The translations under genes and the position numbers were made by a program. Shown here in pieces: positions 47,723 to 57,989 of a stretch of 64,000 nucleotides of DNA. A model generated the notes under the pieces. The model saw only the letters and a program-made list of their open reading frames with translations. It made no database searches and was not told where the DNA came from. Within the stretch, counting starts at the first letter, position 1. Each line of letters opens with the position of its first letter. The stretch comes from Diplonema japonicum (taxonomy: Eukaryota; Euglenozoa; Diplonemea; Diplonemida; Diplonemidae), in assembly GCA_964019335.1 (NCBI GenBank), contig OZ025685.1, forward strand, positions 62,001 to 126,000, in the 5' to 3' direction.

Positions 47723-49609
47723 ATGACACCCTTTTCAGCGCACAAAATGAGCAGTTTCAAGGATCAGGTGCCCTCAGGCATGTCCGACGAGGAGCAGAAA
47801 GGCCTGGACCTCCTGGTGGCAGTGAAGCAGACCCATTTACTTGGGAACTGGCCGAAGGGCGATGCGGAGGCAGAGAGGAAGAAGGAATTCCTGCAGCAAG
47901 TGGCTGGAGTGGACGCCAGGTACCCTGGTGGGCTGAAAGCGTACATCGAAAAAGGGAAAAAACTGATGGTGGCATCGCGAGAGGGAAAGAACCCCTTGCA
48001 TGGCGTGGTACCGCATGTGCCCAACGGGCTCCATCTCGGCCTCTTCAGCAAGGAGTTCCTGAAGTACGAGAAATTGGGAGAGTCGGCCATCAAAGGCCTG
48101 TGCTTTGTCCTTGTGGCGGGTGGGCTCGGCGAACGCCTCGGCTACAACGGGATCAAGATCGAGCTGCCCACCAACCTCGTGACAGGCGAGTGCTACCTTG
48201 AGTACTATGCACAGTGCATCCAAGCACTGCAGGACAGAAGCGGTGTGCAGGGCCTTGAGATCCCTTTAGTTATTATGACGTCAGGCGACACGCACGACAA
48301 GACCACCAGGCTGCTAAAGGCCTTTGGGAACTTCGGCCTCTCCGAGGCACAGGTGACGCTCGTGAAGCAAGAGAAGGTGCCCACCTTCTCAGACGAGCAG
48401 GGCAAGCTGTCCGAGTCGAAGCCCTACGTCCTGAACACAAAGCCCCACGGCAACGGCGATGTGCACCTCCTGCTTCATCAGCACGGCATCTCCGAAAAGT
48501 GGGTGGCGCAGGGTAAGCAGTGGATCGTCTTTTTCCAGGACACCAACGGGTTGGCCTTCAACACAGTGCTGCCCACTCTCGGCCTCTCCATCGAGGCGAA
48601 TAACTCCATGACCACGGTGTGCGTGCCCCGCATGGCGGGCGAGGCCATCGGGTGCATCACCAAGCTCGTCAAGGAAAACGGCTCATCTGTCGTGTGCAAC
48701 GTGGAGTACAACCAAATCGACCCCTTGCTGCGGGCACTGTCGGGTGGGAAGCAAGGCGACACGGCAGACCCAGCCACAGGGTTCTCTGTCTACCCGGGGA
48801 ACACGAACACACTGGTTATAGGAACACGCCGCTACGCAGAGGTGCTGAGGGAGAGCGGCGGGGTGATGCCGGAATTTGTGAACCCAAAGTACGCGAACAG
48901 CGAGAAGACTAAATTCAAGGCGCCCACAAGGCTGGAGTGCATGATGGAGGACTACCCGAAGCTGCTCAGGTCGGAGGACAGCGTGGGGTGGGCTTCCTTC
49001 GACAGGTGGGCGTCCTTCTCGCCATGCAAGAACAGCCTTGTAGAAGCAAAGGCAAAGGCAGACGCTGGGCTCGAGGCGTGGGGTGCCTTCTCTGCAGAGA
49101 CGGACTACTACAAGTACCACGTTGAGCTGATGAAGCAGCTGGGGTGCAGGGTTGCCACACCGACCATGAGGACGATCCATGGTGTCAAGGCACCAGTGGG
49201 CGCATTGGTGTGGTTCGCACCGTCGTTTGGGATGTTCCGTGGGTCCTTTGCAGGACACTTCCCCACACCGAGGAACGTATCTGTGTCCTCACGCTCTTCG
49301 TTGGTGGTCGACGGTGCCGGCGTCACCATCAGGAAGCTCAACCTAGACGGTGCGCTTGTCATCAGTGCCTGCCCTGGTGCCTTTGTTGACGTAGTTAGCC
49401 TCACAGTGAGAAACGCTGGTGTTGAGATCGAAGAACTTGACAGCAGCAAAGTCACCACAAGCACCACAAAGATCAGAGGGTACACGCTCGCACGACATGA
49501 TCAGATGGTGTGTGTGGGGTTTTTTCTCTTTTTTTCAAACACTTTTATATAGGTTTTGCGCTTCTCCAGACCAGGAAGGTACGTTATCAATGACCAGGCT
49601 AAGTTGTAG
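47723..49609 (+). CDS. UDP-sugar pyrophosphorylase (2 exons)
   Basis: The enzyme would make UDP-sugars from UTP and several sugar 1-phosphates (USP type, EC 2.7.7.64). About 613 residues. The nucleotide-binding motif VLVAGGLGERLGYNGIKIEL starts at about residue 127; the UTP/sugar site follows in VIMTSGDTHDKT, KPHGNGDVHLLL and FFQDTNGLAF. The C-terminal beta-helix is typical (VVDGAGVTIRKLNLDGALVI). A 45-nt intron (49508-49552, GTGTGT...TATATAG, phase 0) joins HDQM to VLRFSRPGRYVIND, the expected last strand; without splicing the protein ends in a Phe-rich tail. A second Met (47747) is an alternative start with better context. The TTTTAG acceptor is 23 nt upstream. Confidence 0.92.
49508..49552 (+). 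other. 45-nt intron near the 3' end of the UDP-sugar pyrophosphorylase gene
   Basis: Donor GTGTGTG, T-rich body and acceptor TTTATATAG. The 19-codon last exon ends in TAG at 49607-49609. Confidence 0.85.
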
Positions 49610-49880
49610 GGTTGGGAAGTGGGGGGGGGGGAAAAAAATTGTGCGTAAATGTTCCCGTTTTCTTGACTTACCCTGTATACAAAATTGTGCGGGGGGTTTT
49701 CGGGGGTTTTTTTTTATTGTTCGTTTTTCTTCTTCTTTTTCCTTTCTCTGGGGGATTGTCTTTTGTTTTTCCTTCCCTTTCTTTCCCCCGCTTCTCGCTT
49801 CTGTCTTTCTTTCATCTCCCCTCTTCTTTTTTTTTCCCCTCTTTTTTTTTTTTTTTTCTCCCTCGCTGATCTTTGCCTAG

Positions 49881-49916
49881 ATGGCCCGCGGCAAAGCTAT
49901 CACATCCCGGAGAAGT
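49881..49916 (+). CDS. possible first exon or remnant of a small basic protein
   Basis: A perfect acceptor-like tract ending GATCTTTGCCTAG is followed directly by ATG and the codons MARGKAITSRRS, then A-rich sequence with a donor-like GTAAAA. The start resembles the basic N-terminus of ribosomal proteins, but no continuing exon could be assembled with confidence (possible acceptor GATTTTCAG at about 50000). It may be a decayed gene. Confidence 0.22.
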
Positions 49917-50395
49917 AAAAAAAAAAAAAAAAAAAAATTAAAAAAAATGAAGAAAAAAAAATGAAAACGACAAAAAAGCTTCAAAAAAATTAAGATTTTC
50001 AGTCAGTTCCGTGTTTTTTTTTTTACCCCTTCTACTCCTTTTTTTTTCCCTTCTTCCTAACGTGGTTGAGTACCGAAAAATGTCGTCACCCTAGGTGTAA
50101 GCAGCGTCACCTTTCATGGCCTTTGGACAGAACAAAAAAAAAAAAAAAAAAAAAAAGAAAGAAAAGGTGGCCTTGTCTGCTGGCAGGTACCTCTCGATCG
50201 TCCTATACTGGCGAACTACCCGCTTTTCCACTTTCCTCTTCTTTTCATAGGAGTAAAAACTCGCGGTTTTTTCTTCTGTTCATCCTTCCCCCCCACCTAT
50301 ATACCTTTTTTTTTTCTTTTTTTTTTTTTTTTTTTCCCTTTCTCTTTTTCTTTTTGCGGTTTCACCAAACCCAACTCAACTAGAAACGTGCTACA
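49917..50395. other. homopolymer-rich spacer
   Basis: A and T tracts with one complex stretch at about 50055-50130 and one at about 50165-50280. It ends in a pyrimidine tract and CAACTCAACTAG shortly before the next gene. Confidence 0.6.
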
Positions 50396-50404
50396 TGTGC
50401 TGCA

Positions 50405-53400
50405 ATGGCCTCCGATTCAGTGTATGCAGCAGGCGAAGCTGTCCTGATAGTGAGTGGGTGTCTAGGGTTGTTGTTCCTGCTTGCTGTTGTGGGCTTCATG
50501 GTGGCAACATATGTGGGTGATTCAGGAATCTTGCAAAGGGTGTGTCTTGGGAGCGATACGCTTGGCGTTGGGCTGTTGTGCCCAACCCGCATCCACTCTG
50601 ACGAGCTTTCCTATGAAAGACTGTCCTTGAGGCGTCGTGCTCAGGTACGCGAAGGGCCTCGCGGGAACTTCTTGTACCTCCGGGGCTACAGCTTCTTTAT
50701 GCGCTACGCCACCGACTATATGCTGCACAACCACAATTATGCCAAGCTCGTGACATCTACCTGCTTCACTTCTATACAACGTGTGGTTCTGCTCAGCAAT
50801 CTCGTCGCCACTGCCATGCTTGCTTCCCTCCTCCACTCACGCATTGAAGGTCCAGCTGCCATCCCCATTGGGGCGTGCTTGCTCAGTGTGTGGTTTGGCG
50901 TTGTTGTGTTTTTCTTTGAAAACTCCGTTCCAGCGCACAAACCTGTGAAGAAGCGTGAGCCCACACCGAGCATCTCGGTGGAACAGCAGTATGAGGAACA
51001 AGCAGAGCTCACCGGGAAAGACCACAACCGCGACAACACCGACGGCGCACCCCTCCCCGTGCCCATGCCCGAACCCCTTGACCCTGTAGAGGAGGACTAC
51101 GCTACTCATGAAGCACCCGACACTGACGAGGAATGTGTTTTCCAGATGCCGGACATTGCCGACAGACAAACTGCCGAACAGTATCCCAAGAACCCCCTGA
51201 AGCACAAGCAGAAGAGTACTTTGCACGCGTCGCGCAAGGGGTTCAACAGAATGGCAGACCTCATCACAGGGCTCGACACCTTCCTCGACTTGGACGACAC
51301 GAAGATACACTTCACAGCCTACGAGCTGGTCATGGCGGCGCATGTTGAGGACACGCGGTGCAGATTCCTCTCCGGGCTCTCAATCAAGATGTCGGCAAGG
51401 CTCTACTCTGTAGGGGTCCTTCCAGCCTCTGTGGGTGTCTTTAACTCTCATAACAGAGCCGACTTACCGCTCCATAGAAAGAAGTCCTCGTTTTTTGGTA
51501 GTAATGCTGGACCATCACCCAACGCACGACACCGAGTCAAGGGGGGCCGTGTCCCTACCCTCCCACCATGCGCGTCAGTGGAGTCTGTGCTGAACGACAG
51601 CACGTTGACGCTTGGCAAGAGCGTGCTGGTTGCGACCATAAAGGAGGCGCAGACTGTCCGTCCCATCTGGCGCCTTGCGTGCGAGGCTGTCGTGCTCTTC
51701 GAGTTCCGTCTTGCGGCGGCGCTGTTTGTGTTGGACCTTATCACAGAGAACCCTGACCTGTTCTACATCCTGCTGGGGAACAATCCACCTTTCCTCGTGA
51801 AAGAGGGACTGGACATGCTGGTTCTTGGTCGTCACGTTGGGCTGGAATGGTGCAGGTACTACGCGTGGACCTTGTGGGGCATCGAGTCGGACGAGGAGTT
51901 CATAAATCTGTATGAGACCTCGCAGGCATCGGGTGAGGACCTGCAGGCACTGCTGTTCGACAGGTCAGTCGATGTGAACGTAGTAGTGTCCAGAAAAAGC
52001 GACGGTGAAAAGGACACCGTGGACACCACGCAGGATTCACACAGAAGGTCGACGCTGCTGAGGAAGAGGACAGGGTCAATGTCAGACATATTTCAGGAGG
52101 CTGCTGTGAAGGACGAGATCGTGCAGATGAGAATGCAGCTGGCCACCACCATAGAACACAGGACACAGAACTCAGAAGACGCCGACGATCGTCTCACATG
52201 GCAGGACGGCATCGACTCCGTGTTGTGCGACCAGGAGTTTGTGCGCGCTTCACACATCTTCCGTGCAGCACTCCACCCGAAGCAATTCGACGCCTCCTTC
52301 CCTGTCTCCGGCGGTGTTGAGCACTCTTTCATGGAGTCGATCGAGTACGGCAGGCTTGTCGCCCGCCACTACGCCATACATCAGCTGGGCGTCACCAGCA
52401 CGGCATACTCACGGGCATACCTTGAAGAGGAACATGGCACTTCAGCTCTTCCTCTCCGTCTGTTTTCCTTTCCAAAAGCAGATGTACTCAGGTGGGTTCC
52501 TACCCAGGCTGTCAACCCGAGATCCCTCCTGCGCCACAAGTCTGACCTCGCAGCCATTGGCAAGAGCATCGGTGCTGAGGACCCCTCGAAGGACGACCTC
52601 AGCAAGATGAAGACTCTCCGCAACCCGTACCTTACGTACCTGGTGAACGAGAAAGTAGCCGCGCAGCATGGCAGGGACGCTGTGTTTGGCGAGGTGTACG
52701 TGATGCCGCCTACGGAATCACTGAACAAGTCGTTCGCGACATGGCTGTGCGATAGGCAGGGCTCGATGCAGGAAGGTTCTGGTTCGTTCTTCATCCCTTT
52801 CAAAGGGGTGGAGCGCGCACTGGGAGACCTGAAGCAAGGGGATCACGTCGTGCTGCTGGACGGGGAATACCCCCCCTTCGAAGTGCGAGGGCTGCATGGA
52901 TCGAAGGAGTACCCCATCTTCTTCTCACCGTGGGGGTACAAGGCAGTCTGCGAGGAGAAAGGGCTACTCGGAGTACCTATGCTGCCGAACCAAATAGAAA
53001 AAGACGACCGAGGGAGGTTTGGAGAGTGCGTGATGACAGGGGGGAAATGGGACAAGGATGAGCTCATCAAGTTAGTTGACTGTTCACACATAAGATTCGA
53101 CGGGTTGGTGTTCAGGAGTGCAAGGGTGGGCATCGATGCCAGGCTGTCGTCCCACCTCACCTGCGTCAACAACAAATTCGAAAACATTCGCTACGCAGTG
53201 CTGCAGACACCTATGGGGCTCTTCCCGGATGTGCCGTCTTTCAACGATATCGGGTCGGCACTTTTTGTGAAACTCAGAAACCCAGGGTCCTTCTCTTCAC
53301 AATTCACAAGGGTCGCCTACGTCCTGTTTGTGACTAGTTATATCGGTTTCATGACCGTTTGGTTTTTGCACACGTCCACTCTGAGTTTCGGTGACCGGAG

Positions 53401-53767
53401 AGATACTATGTTGCTGGCGGTGCAGATTGCATGCTGTGATGTTATCTTGTTGCAGCCCGTTGCATGCTTGGTGCGTGTCATGGCGATCTTCATGACAGCC
53501 AACCTTGACCCTCTCCAGCCAACAAAGTCTACATTCACGAACACTGGCATTCGCCAAACACGGGAGTGGTCCACCTCCCGCAACAGGGTGAAGTGCGACA
53601 CTGCGTGGACAGCCATCGACACGGAGTCTCATTCCTACTTCAAAGAGCTCAAAAAAATGCGGAAAGCGTCGCTTGCCAAGAACAGGAAAGGGTCCAAGTA
53701 CATCCCTTCGAACTACGCACCTTCTGCGCCGAGCCCGCGAAGACGGGCGACGACAGCCGTATTCTAG
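50405..53767 (+). CDS. large membrane protein with right-handed beta-helix-like region
   Basis: 1120 residues, no family recognised over the full length. Hydrophobic spans: about 12-34, about 118-165 (two) and, at the C-terminus, about 970-990 and 1002-1030. Residues about 800-930 have the strand-turn pattern of polysaccharide-lyase-type beta-helices: LKQGDHVVLLDGEYPPFEVRG, then EYPIFFSPWGYKA, and later DCSHIRFDGLVFRSARVG. The middle (about 410-560) is helical. The topology would place the helix-like domain between membrane spans. The final TM pair has a loose resemblance to polycystin-1-type segments, which I do not rely on. An out-of-frame ATG 9 nt upstream precedes the chosen start, as does the acceptor AACTAG. 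Confidence 0.68.
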   Translation: MASDSVYAAGEAVLIVSGCLGLLFLLAVVGFMVATYVGDSGILQRVCLGSDTLGVGLLCPTRIHSDELSYERLSLRRRAQVREGPRGNFLYLRGYSFFMRYATDYMLHNHNYAKLVTSTCFTSIQRVVLLSNLVATAMLASLLHSRIEGPAAIPIGACLLSVWFGVVVFFFENSVPAHKPVKKREPTPSISVEQQYEEQAELTGKDHNRDNTDGAPLPVPMPEPLDPVEEDYATHEAPDTDEECVFQMPDIADRQTAEQYPKNPLKHKQKSTLHASRKGFNRMADLITGLDTFLDLDDTKIHFTAYELVMAAHVEDTRCRFLSGLSIKMSARLYSVGVLPASVGVFNSHNRADLPLHRKKSSFFGSNAGPSPNARHRVKGGRVPTLPPCASVESVLNDSTLTLGKSVLVATIKEAQTVRPIWRLACEAVVLFEFRLAAALFVLDLITENPDLFYILLGNNPPFLVKEGLDMLVLGRHVGLEWCRYYAWTLWGIESDEEFINLYETSQASGEDLQALLFDRSVDVNVVVSRKSDGEKDTVDTTQDSHRRSTLLRKRTGSMSDIFQEAAVKDEIVQMRMQLATTIEHRTQNSEDADDRLTWQDGIDSVLCDQEFVRASHIFRAALHPKQFDASFPVSGGVEHSFMESIEYGRLVARHYAIHQLGVTSTAYSRAYLEEEHGTSALPLRLFSFPKADVLRWVPTQAVNPRSLLRHKSDLAAIGKSIGAEDPSKDDLSKMKTLRNPYLTYLVNEKVAAQHGRDAVFGEVYVMPPTESLNKSFATWLCDRQGSMQEGSGSFFIPFKGVERALGDLKQGDHVVLLDGEYPPFEVRGLHGSKEYPIFFSPWGYKAVCEEKGLLGVPMLPNQIEKDDRGRFGECVMTGGKWDKDELIKLVDCSHIRFDGLVFRSARVGIDARLSSHLTCVNNKFENIRYAVLQTPMGLFPDVPSFNDIGSALFVKLRNPGSFSSQFTRVAYVLFVTSYIGFMTVWFLHTSTLSFGDRRDTMLLAVQIACCDVILLQPVACLVRVMAIFMTANLDPLQPTKSTFTNTGIRQTREWSTSRNRVKCDTAWTAIDTESHSYFKELKKMRKASLAKNRKGSKYIPSNYAPSAPSPRRRATTAVF

Positions 53768-53963
53768 TTACGCGGAACGGAAGAAGGGAGCGAGTGAGAG
53801 AGAGAAAAAAAAGAATTGGTTTCCACCTTTACTTCACATTCTGTCTTCTTTTTATGTACAATAACAAATCACTAAAGAAAAACGTTCACACTTAAACAGG
53901 AAGGGTGGAGAAGGAGTGGCGGTGGGCCTGTGCCTCGTTGGTAGGGTCGTTTCTGCTTGTGGC

Positions 53964-53966
53964 CAG
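53964..53966 (+). promoter_or_regulatory. candidate spliced-leader acceptor, 2-nt leader
   Basis: GTTTCTGCTTGTGGCCAG followed by CC and ATG at 53969. A second possible acceptor, CACTTAAACAG, lies about 70 bp upstream. Confidence 0.45.
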
Positions 53967-53968
53967 CC

Positions 53969-56900
53969 ATGCCAGGTAAAATGCGCATCCTTGCGCGGCC
54001 CTCAGATGGATCAGCACCGAAAGGGATGCTTGTGAAGCCGGCATCAGAAGACACGACGGGAGCTGGCAGGCAGAACAAATTCTGGGAGGCAGGAAGAGTG
54101 GACAGCAGCCAATGGGACGACAAACAAAAATCACAGTTCAGACGGGTGATCGACTATATCAAACAGAACCTCCCCACGGACATGAAATGGATGCTGCTGG
54201 ACATCTCGTGCAAGGATGAAGTTAACGAGCTGCTAAAGGAGTTCCTTGAAATGTGCGCCTTCAGCAGAGAGTTCGACACCATGGTGTGCTTCAAGAAGTG
54301 GCTGTTCGCATGCGGGCACGACGCCGACCCGTCTATGGAAATCAATGACGGGTTGCGGAAACTCAGGAGGAAGGTCGATAGTCTGAAGATCAGTTCAGGG
54401 AACACTGGAGAACCACTCAAAGTAGAGTCTCCAACGCAAGGGGAAAAGAAAATTGCAGGGGGCGGAATCTGCCATCCAAAATATTACTCCCATTTCTTGT
54501 GTCCCAAGGAGGTCGAGCCAATGGAGATTCCGAACGTCTTCGACAACGTAGGCAAGTGGGTTGAAGTCCTTTCAAACAATATTCTGGCGGAGTTCTGGGC
54601 ATTGACGAGGACACTCGAGACAGCAGACGGGGGCTTTGTGTCGTGGCTGAGCCTGGACTGCGAGATCAAGTCCCCGACGACAGTGCAGCTCACACTCCCT
54701 GCAAAGGAAGGCGCCTTCAACGAGCTGAACCACCAGCTCTTCAGGTTCGCCGATGACGACTCCCTCTTCCGGCTTGTGACGAAGATCACAAAGCCTACCC
54801 TCCGCCGGGAGGACGACCACACCAACCAGAGCAGTGTCATCACATTCCACCCTCCTATCTCTGGCCTCAACCCTAACCGCACAAAACGCGTTCACTTCAT
54901 CGCCTACGTGGGTACCCAGCTGCTGGAGTTCGATACCATCCAGAACTTCGCACAGTTGCAGTACGATGAAGAACAAAAGATGTACCCGGCCCTCGGAAGA
55001 AAGGGCTGCTCGGAGCTCCTGACATCCATCCTCGACCCCAACAAACGGTTCACAGGTGAGTGGACCTGCAAAGGGCCCAGAACAGAAATCAGCACGATAA
55101 TCAAGGGTTTCAGCCCACCACCTTTGGTGGCTGCAAAACCCGACACACCTCTAAACGAATACCAAAAAAAAGTCCTTGATGGGCTGTCCTATGGACTGGA
55201 GGTCGTCCACGGTCCCCCGGGGACAGGAAAGAGCACCACCATTAGCAACCTCATCACAAAGCGTCTCCCACCCTCGCACACCGTCCTTGTCACATGCACC
55301 AGGAACGGCGCTGTCGAGTCCCTTGTCAACAAGCTACAGTGCAGGATACCAATATTGGTTGTGGGTGCCGAGGGAGGCGTGAGGAGTTCCGCTAACCACT
55401 GGCGCCTTGCCGAGCAGCTGAAGCGGCATGAGGGCCTCCAGAAGTGCAACAGCATCTCCCAAAGGATGAACGACTTTGTTCACACAGTGGCGGAAGAGCT
55501 TTTCAAGCACCAAGAGCGACTGAAAAACAAGTCCCGCACCCGAATGCTTCTCCTTCTCTACACGATGAAGAAACGGTCTGCAAAGACAAGGCTCTATTTG
55601 GTATGCAAAAATGGTGCAAGAAAAAAAAAATATGAGTTTCATCGAAACAGTTCCTCTACGACTACGCACGGAGCAAGATGAAGGACGTGCACGCACGGGC
55701 GGCTAACATTAAGAAGTCTGTCACCAACGACATATGGAAGAATGTGAAGGTATTTTAAGGCCAACGCACAACCACCTGTACAGGTGTTCATCTGCACTGT
55801 ATCGTCGTCTGTGAGGTTGTACCAGATGCACGATGTGTCGGGTGTGGGGGAGTTTGTCGTTGACACGGTGATTGTGGACGAGTGTGGCTGCACTTCAGAG
55901 GTATTGCAAGCAACGCATTATGCACATTATACAGACCGCGATCCCGGTCCTGCTCAAACTGCGTCCTAAACAGATGCTGCTCTTGGGTGACCACAAACAG
56001 CTGCCCGCCTTCTCGCTCATCAACAACGACAGCATGAACCACACCCAGTCCACCATGGAGCGCATCACTTTGAACCTGCCCGAGACACCGATGCTCATGG
56101 AGCAGTACAGGATGAAGGCGGACATGTGCAAGCTCGTGTCTGCCCTGTTCTACAGTGGAAAAGTGCGGACGGCGAAGAAGAAGGAGAAAAAGAAAGGCAT
56201 ATCGCTCACGACGATGGTGTGGGCGGAGAACAACGCACCCGAAGAACGTTCCGTGGGGAAGAGCTACTTGAACCCGGGCGAGGTGCCCATTGTGAAAAAA
56301 TATATCGCGACAGCTCTGGGGCAGCACCCTGACTACACTGTGTGCGTCATCACCTTCTACCGCGCGCAGTACGAGCTGCTGAAGCAAGAAGTCACAAAAT
56401 CCAAAAATGTCGATGTCGCGACAGTGGACTCTGTGCAAGGGTATGCAGGCAGGCAACACCACACCACATCATAACAGGCAAGAGTACGACCTCGTCATCA
56501 TGTCAACAGTGCGGTGCAACAAAGAACATGAAATAGGCTTCCTCAAGGACCTCCCCCGCCTGTGTGTTGCCCTCAGCAGGGCAAGGGAGTCGATCGTCGT
56601 TGTCGGGGACTCGAAGACTCTCGTCGCGAACCCTAACTGGAAGCAGATCTGCAACTACATCAAAGCGAGCAACAGGGACTCGGTGGTGCTCAAGCCCGCA
56701 GTCGATCCGTCGTGCAAAATGGTCCGAGAGGCCGGCTTTGTGCCCAAGGCCATTGTGGCCGGTGAAGTTGATGAAGGCAAGGTGCTGTCAGACAAAGGGG
56801 ATAACTTCTTCCTGTTCTATGATCCTGTTGCGGCGCAAAGGGTATGAAGGGCTTTACACCTACAGCTCACACAATACAATCAAACAAACAGGGTGTGTTC

Positions 56901-57492
56901 GTCCCAGCGGCATGGCATCAGGCAGCAGCTCTACGACAGGCTAGGTCCGGTGGCGTCGGGCCTAAGGGCTTGGCGCAGTACTACCCCAAGCAAAAGAAGG
57001 GAGTCAGGCAGCAGCAACAACAACAGCAACAACAACAACAACAACAACAGCATCTCCAGCAACATCAGCACCATCATCACCAGCACCATCATCAGCACCA
57101 GCAACAACTTTCGCAGCATCACCATCAGCATCACCAGCACCACCAGCAACCTTCGCAGTACCAACCTTGGACACAGGTGCAGTATCACCACCATCACCAT
57201 CACCAGCAACATCAACACCACCAGCACCACCACCAGCAGCCGCACCTTCCACCCCAACAGCCCCAACCACTGCTTTCGCAGTATCAAATGGAGTTTCAAG
57301 CCGCTGTGTCTCCACACCACCCACAGCATAGGCAGTACCAGATACAGCCATCTATCACCACTACTACTGTGCCTCAATGGGGTATAGCACACCAGGTGCG
57401 TAAAACATAAAAAAGAGGGAGCCGGATAAAAAAAAAAAAAAAAAAAAATGTAATTTTTAAAAAACCCACAGCTCTCACACAACGCTCAGTAG
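53969..57492 (+). CDS. superfamily 1 helicase, Upf1/Sen1-like, with His/Gln-rich tail (7 exons)
   Basis: Exons: 53969-55600, 55651-55749, 55784-55900, 55935-56440, 56478-56841, 56892-57395 and 57472-57492, about 1080 residues. Helicase motifs appear in order: I VHGPPGTGKST (about 413), Ia TCTRNGAVESL, II VIVDECG (the DEAG box), III LLLGDHKQLP, IV LMEQYRM, V DSVQGQEYDLVIMSTV (rebuilt exactly by the phase 2 intron 4) and VI CVALSRARE. The family unwinds RNA or RNA-DNA hybrids in nonsense-mediated decay or transcription termination. A long N-terminal domain lacks a recognisable Cys/His zinc module. The exon 6 tail is Gln then His/Gln-rich. Introns are 34-76 nt. If the last intron is retained, the protein stops at 57410 instead. 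Confidence 0.88.
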
Positions 57493-57984
57493 TCGAGAAC
57501 GTGACAGGGAAAACAGCAGCGAAGAATAATTGAATGAAAAGAAGAAGAAAAAACAAAAAAAAAAAAAGAAAAAAGAGGTACAAGACTCTAATAACTTTCC
57601 GGCATCATCTTTGGCCAGGTGGGATATGATAACTCACATATTTTCCAGCCTCGCCCCTTTCTTTCTGTATTTTTCTTTTTGGTTGCCTTCCTGTGGAGGG
57701 AGACGAACAGGCACGACGGCGGAGAGAGAAGGAAAAAAAAAGCCCCCCCACCCGGCTCTCCCTTTCAAAATTTAAAAAATAAAAACAAAAAAATAAAATA
57801 AAAAGGGAGAGGAGGATATTTCCTGCTCCAAACTTTTTTTTTTCTCTCTCCTTTTTTTCTTCGTCTTGAAGCCTTGCTTCCCCCCCCCCCCCCCCCGTTT
57901 TCTTTTCCTTTTTTTCCTTCTCATTCAATTCTTGTTCGGCTTTTTTTTCCCCCCTCCGCGAATTTACATTTTTCTCCTTCCAAG
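57493..57984. other. spacer with homopolymers
   Basis: Purine- and pyrimidine-rich tracts including a C18-type run near 57880. No gene is seen. It ends in a T/C-rich tract and TCCTTCCAAG. Confidence 0.6.
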
Positions 57985-57989
57985 GCCCC

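Noticed and set aside
53315-53500. Polycystin-1-like channel domain
   Set aside because: Only two hydrophobic segments and a vague similarity; there is no PLAT or GPS motif.
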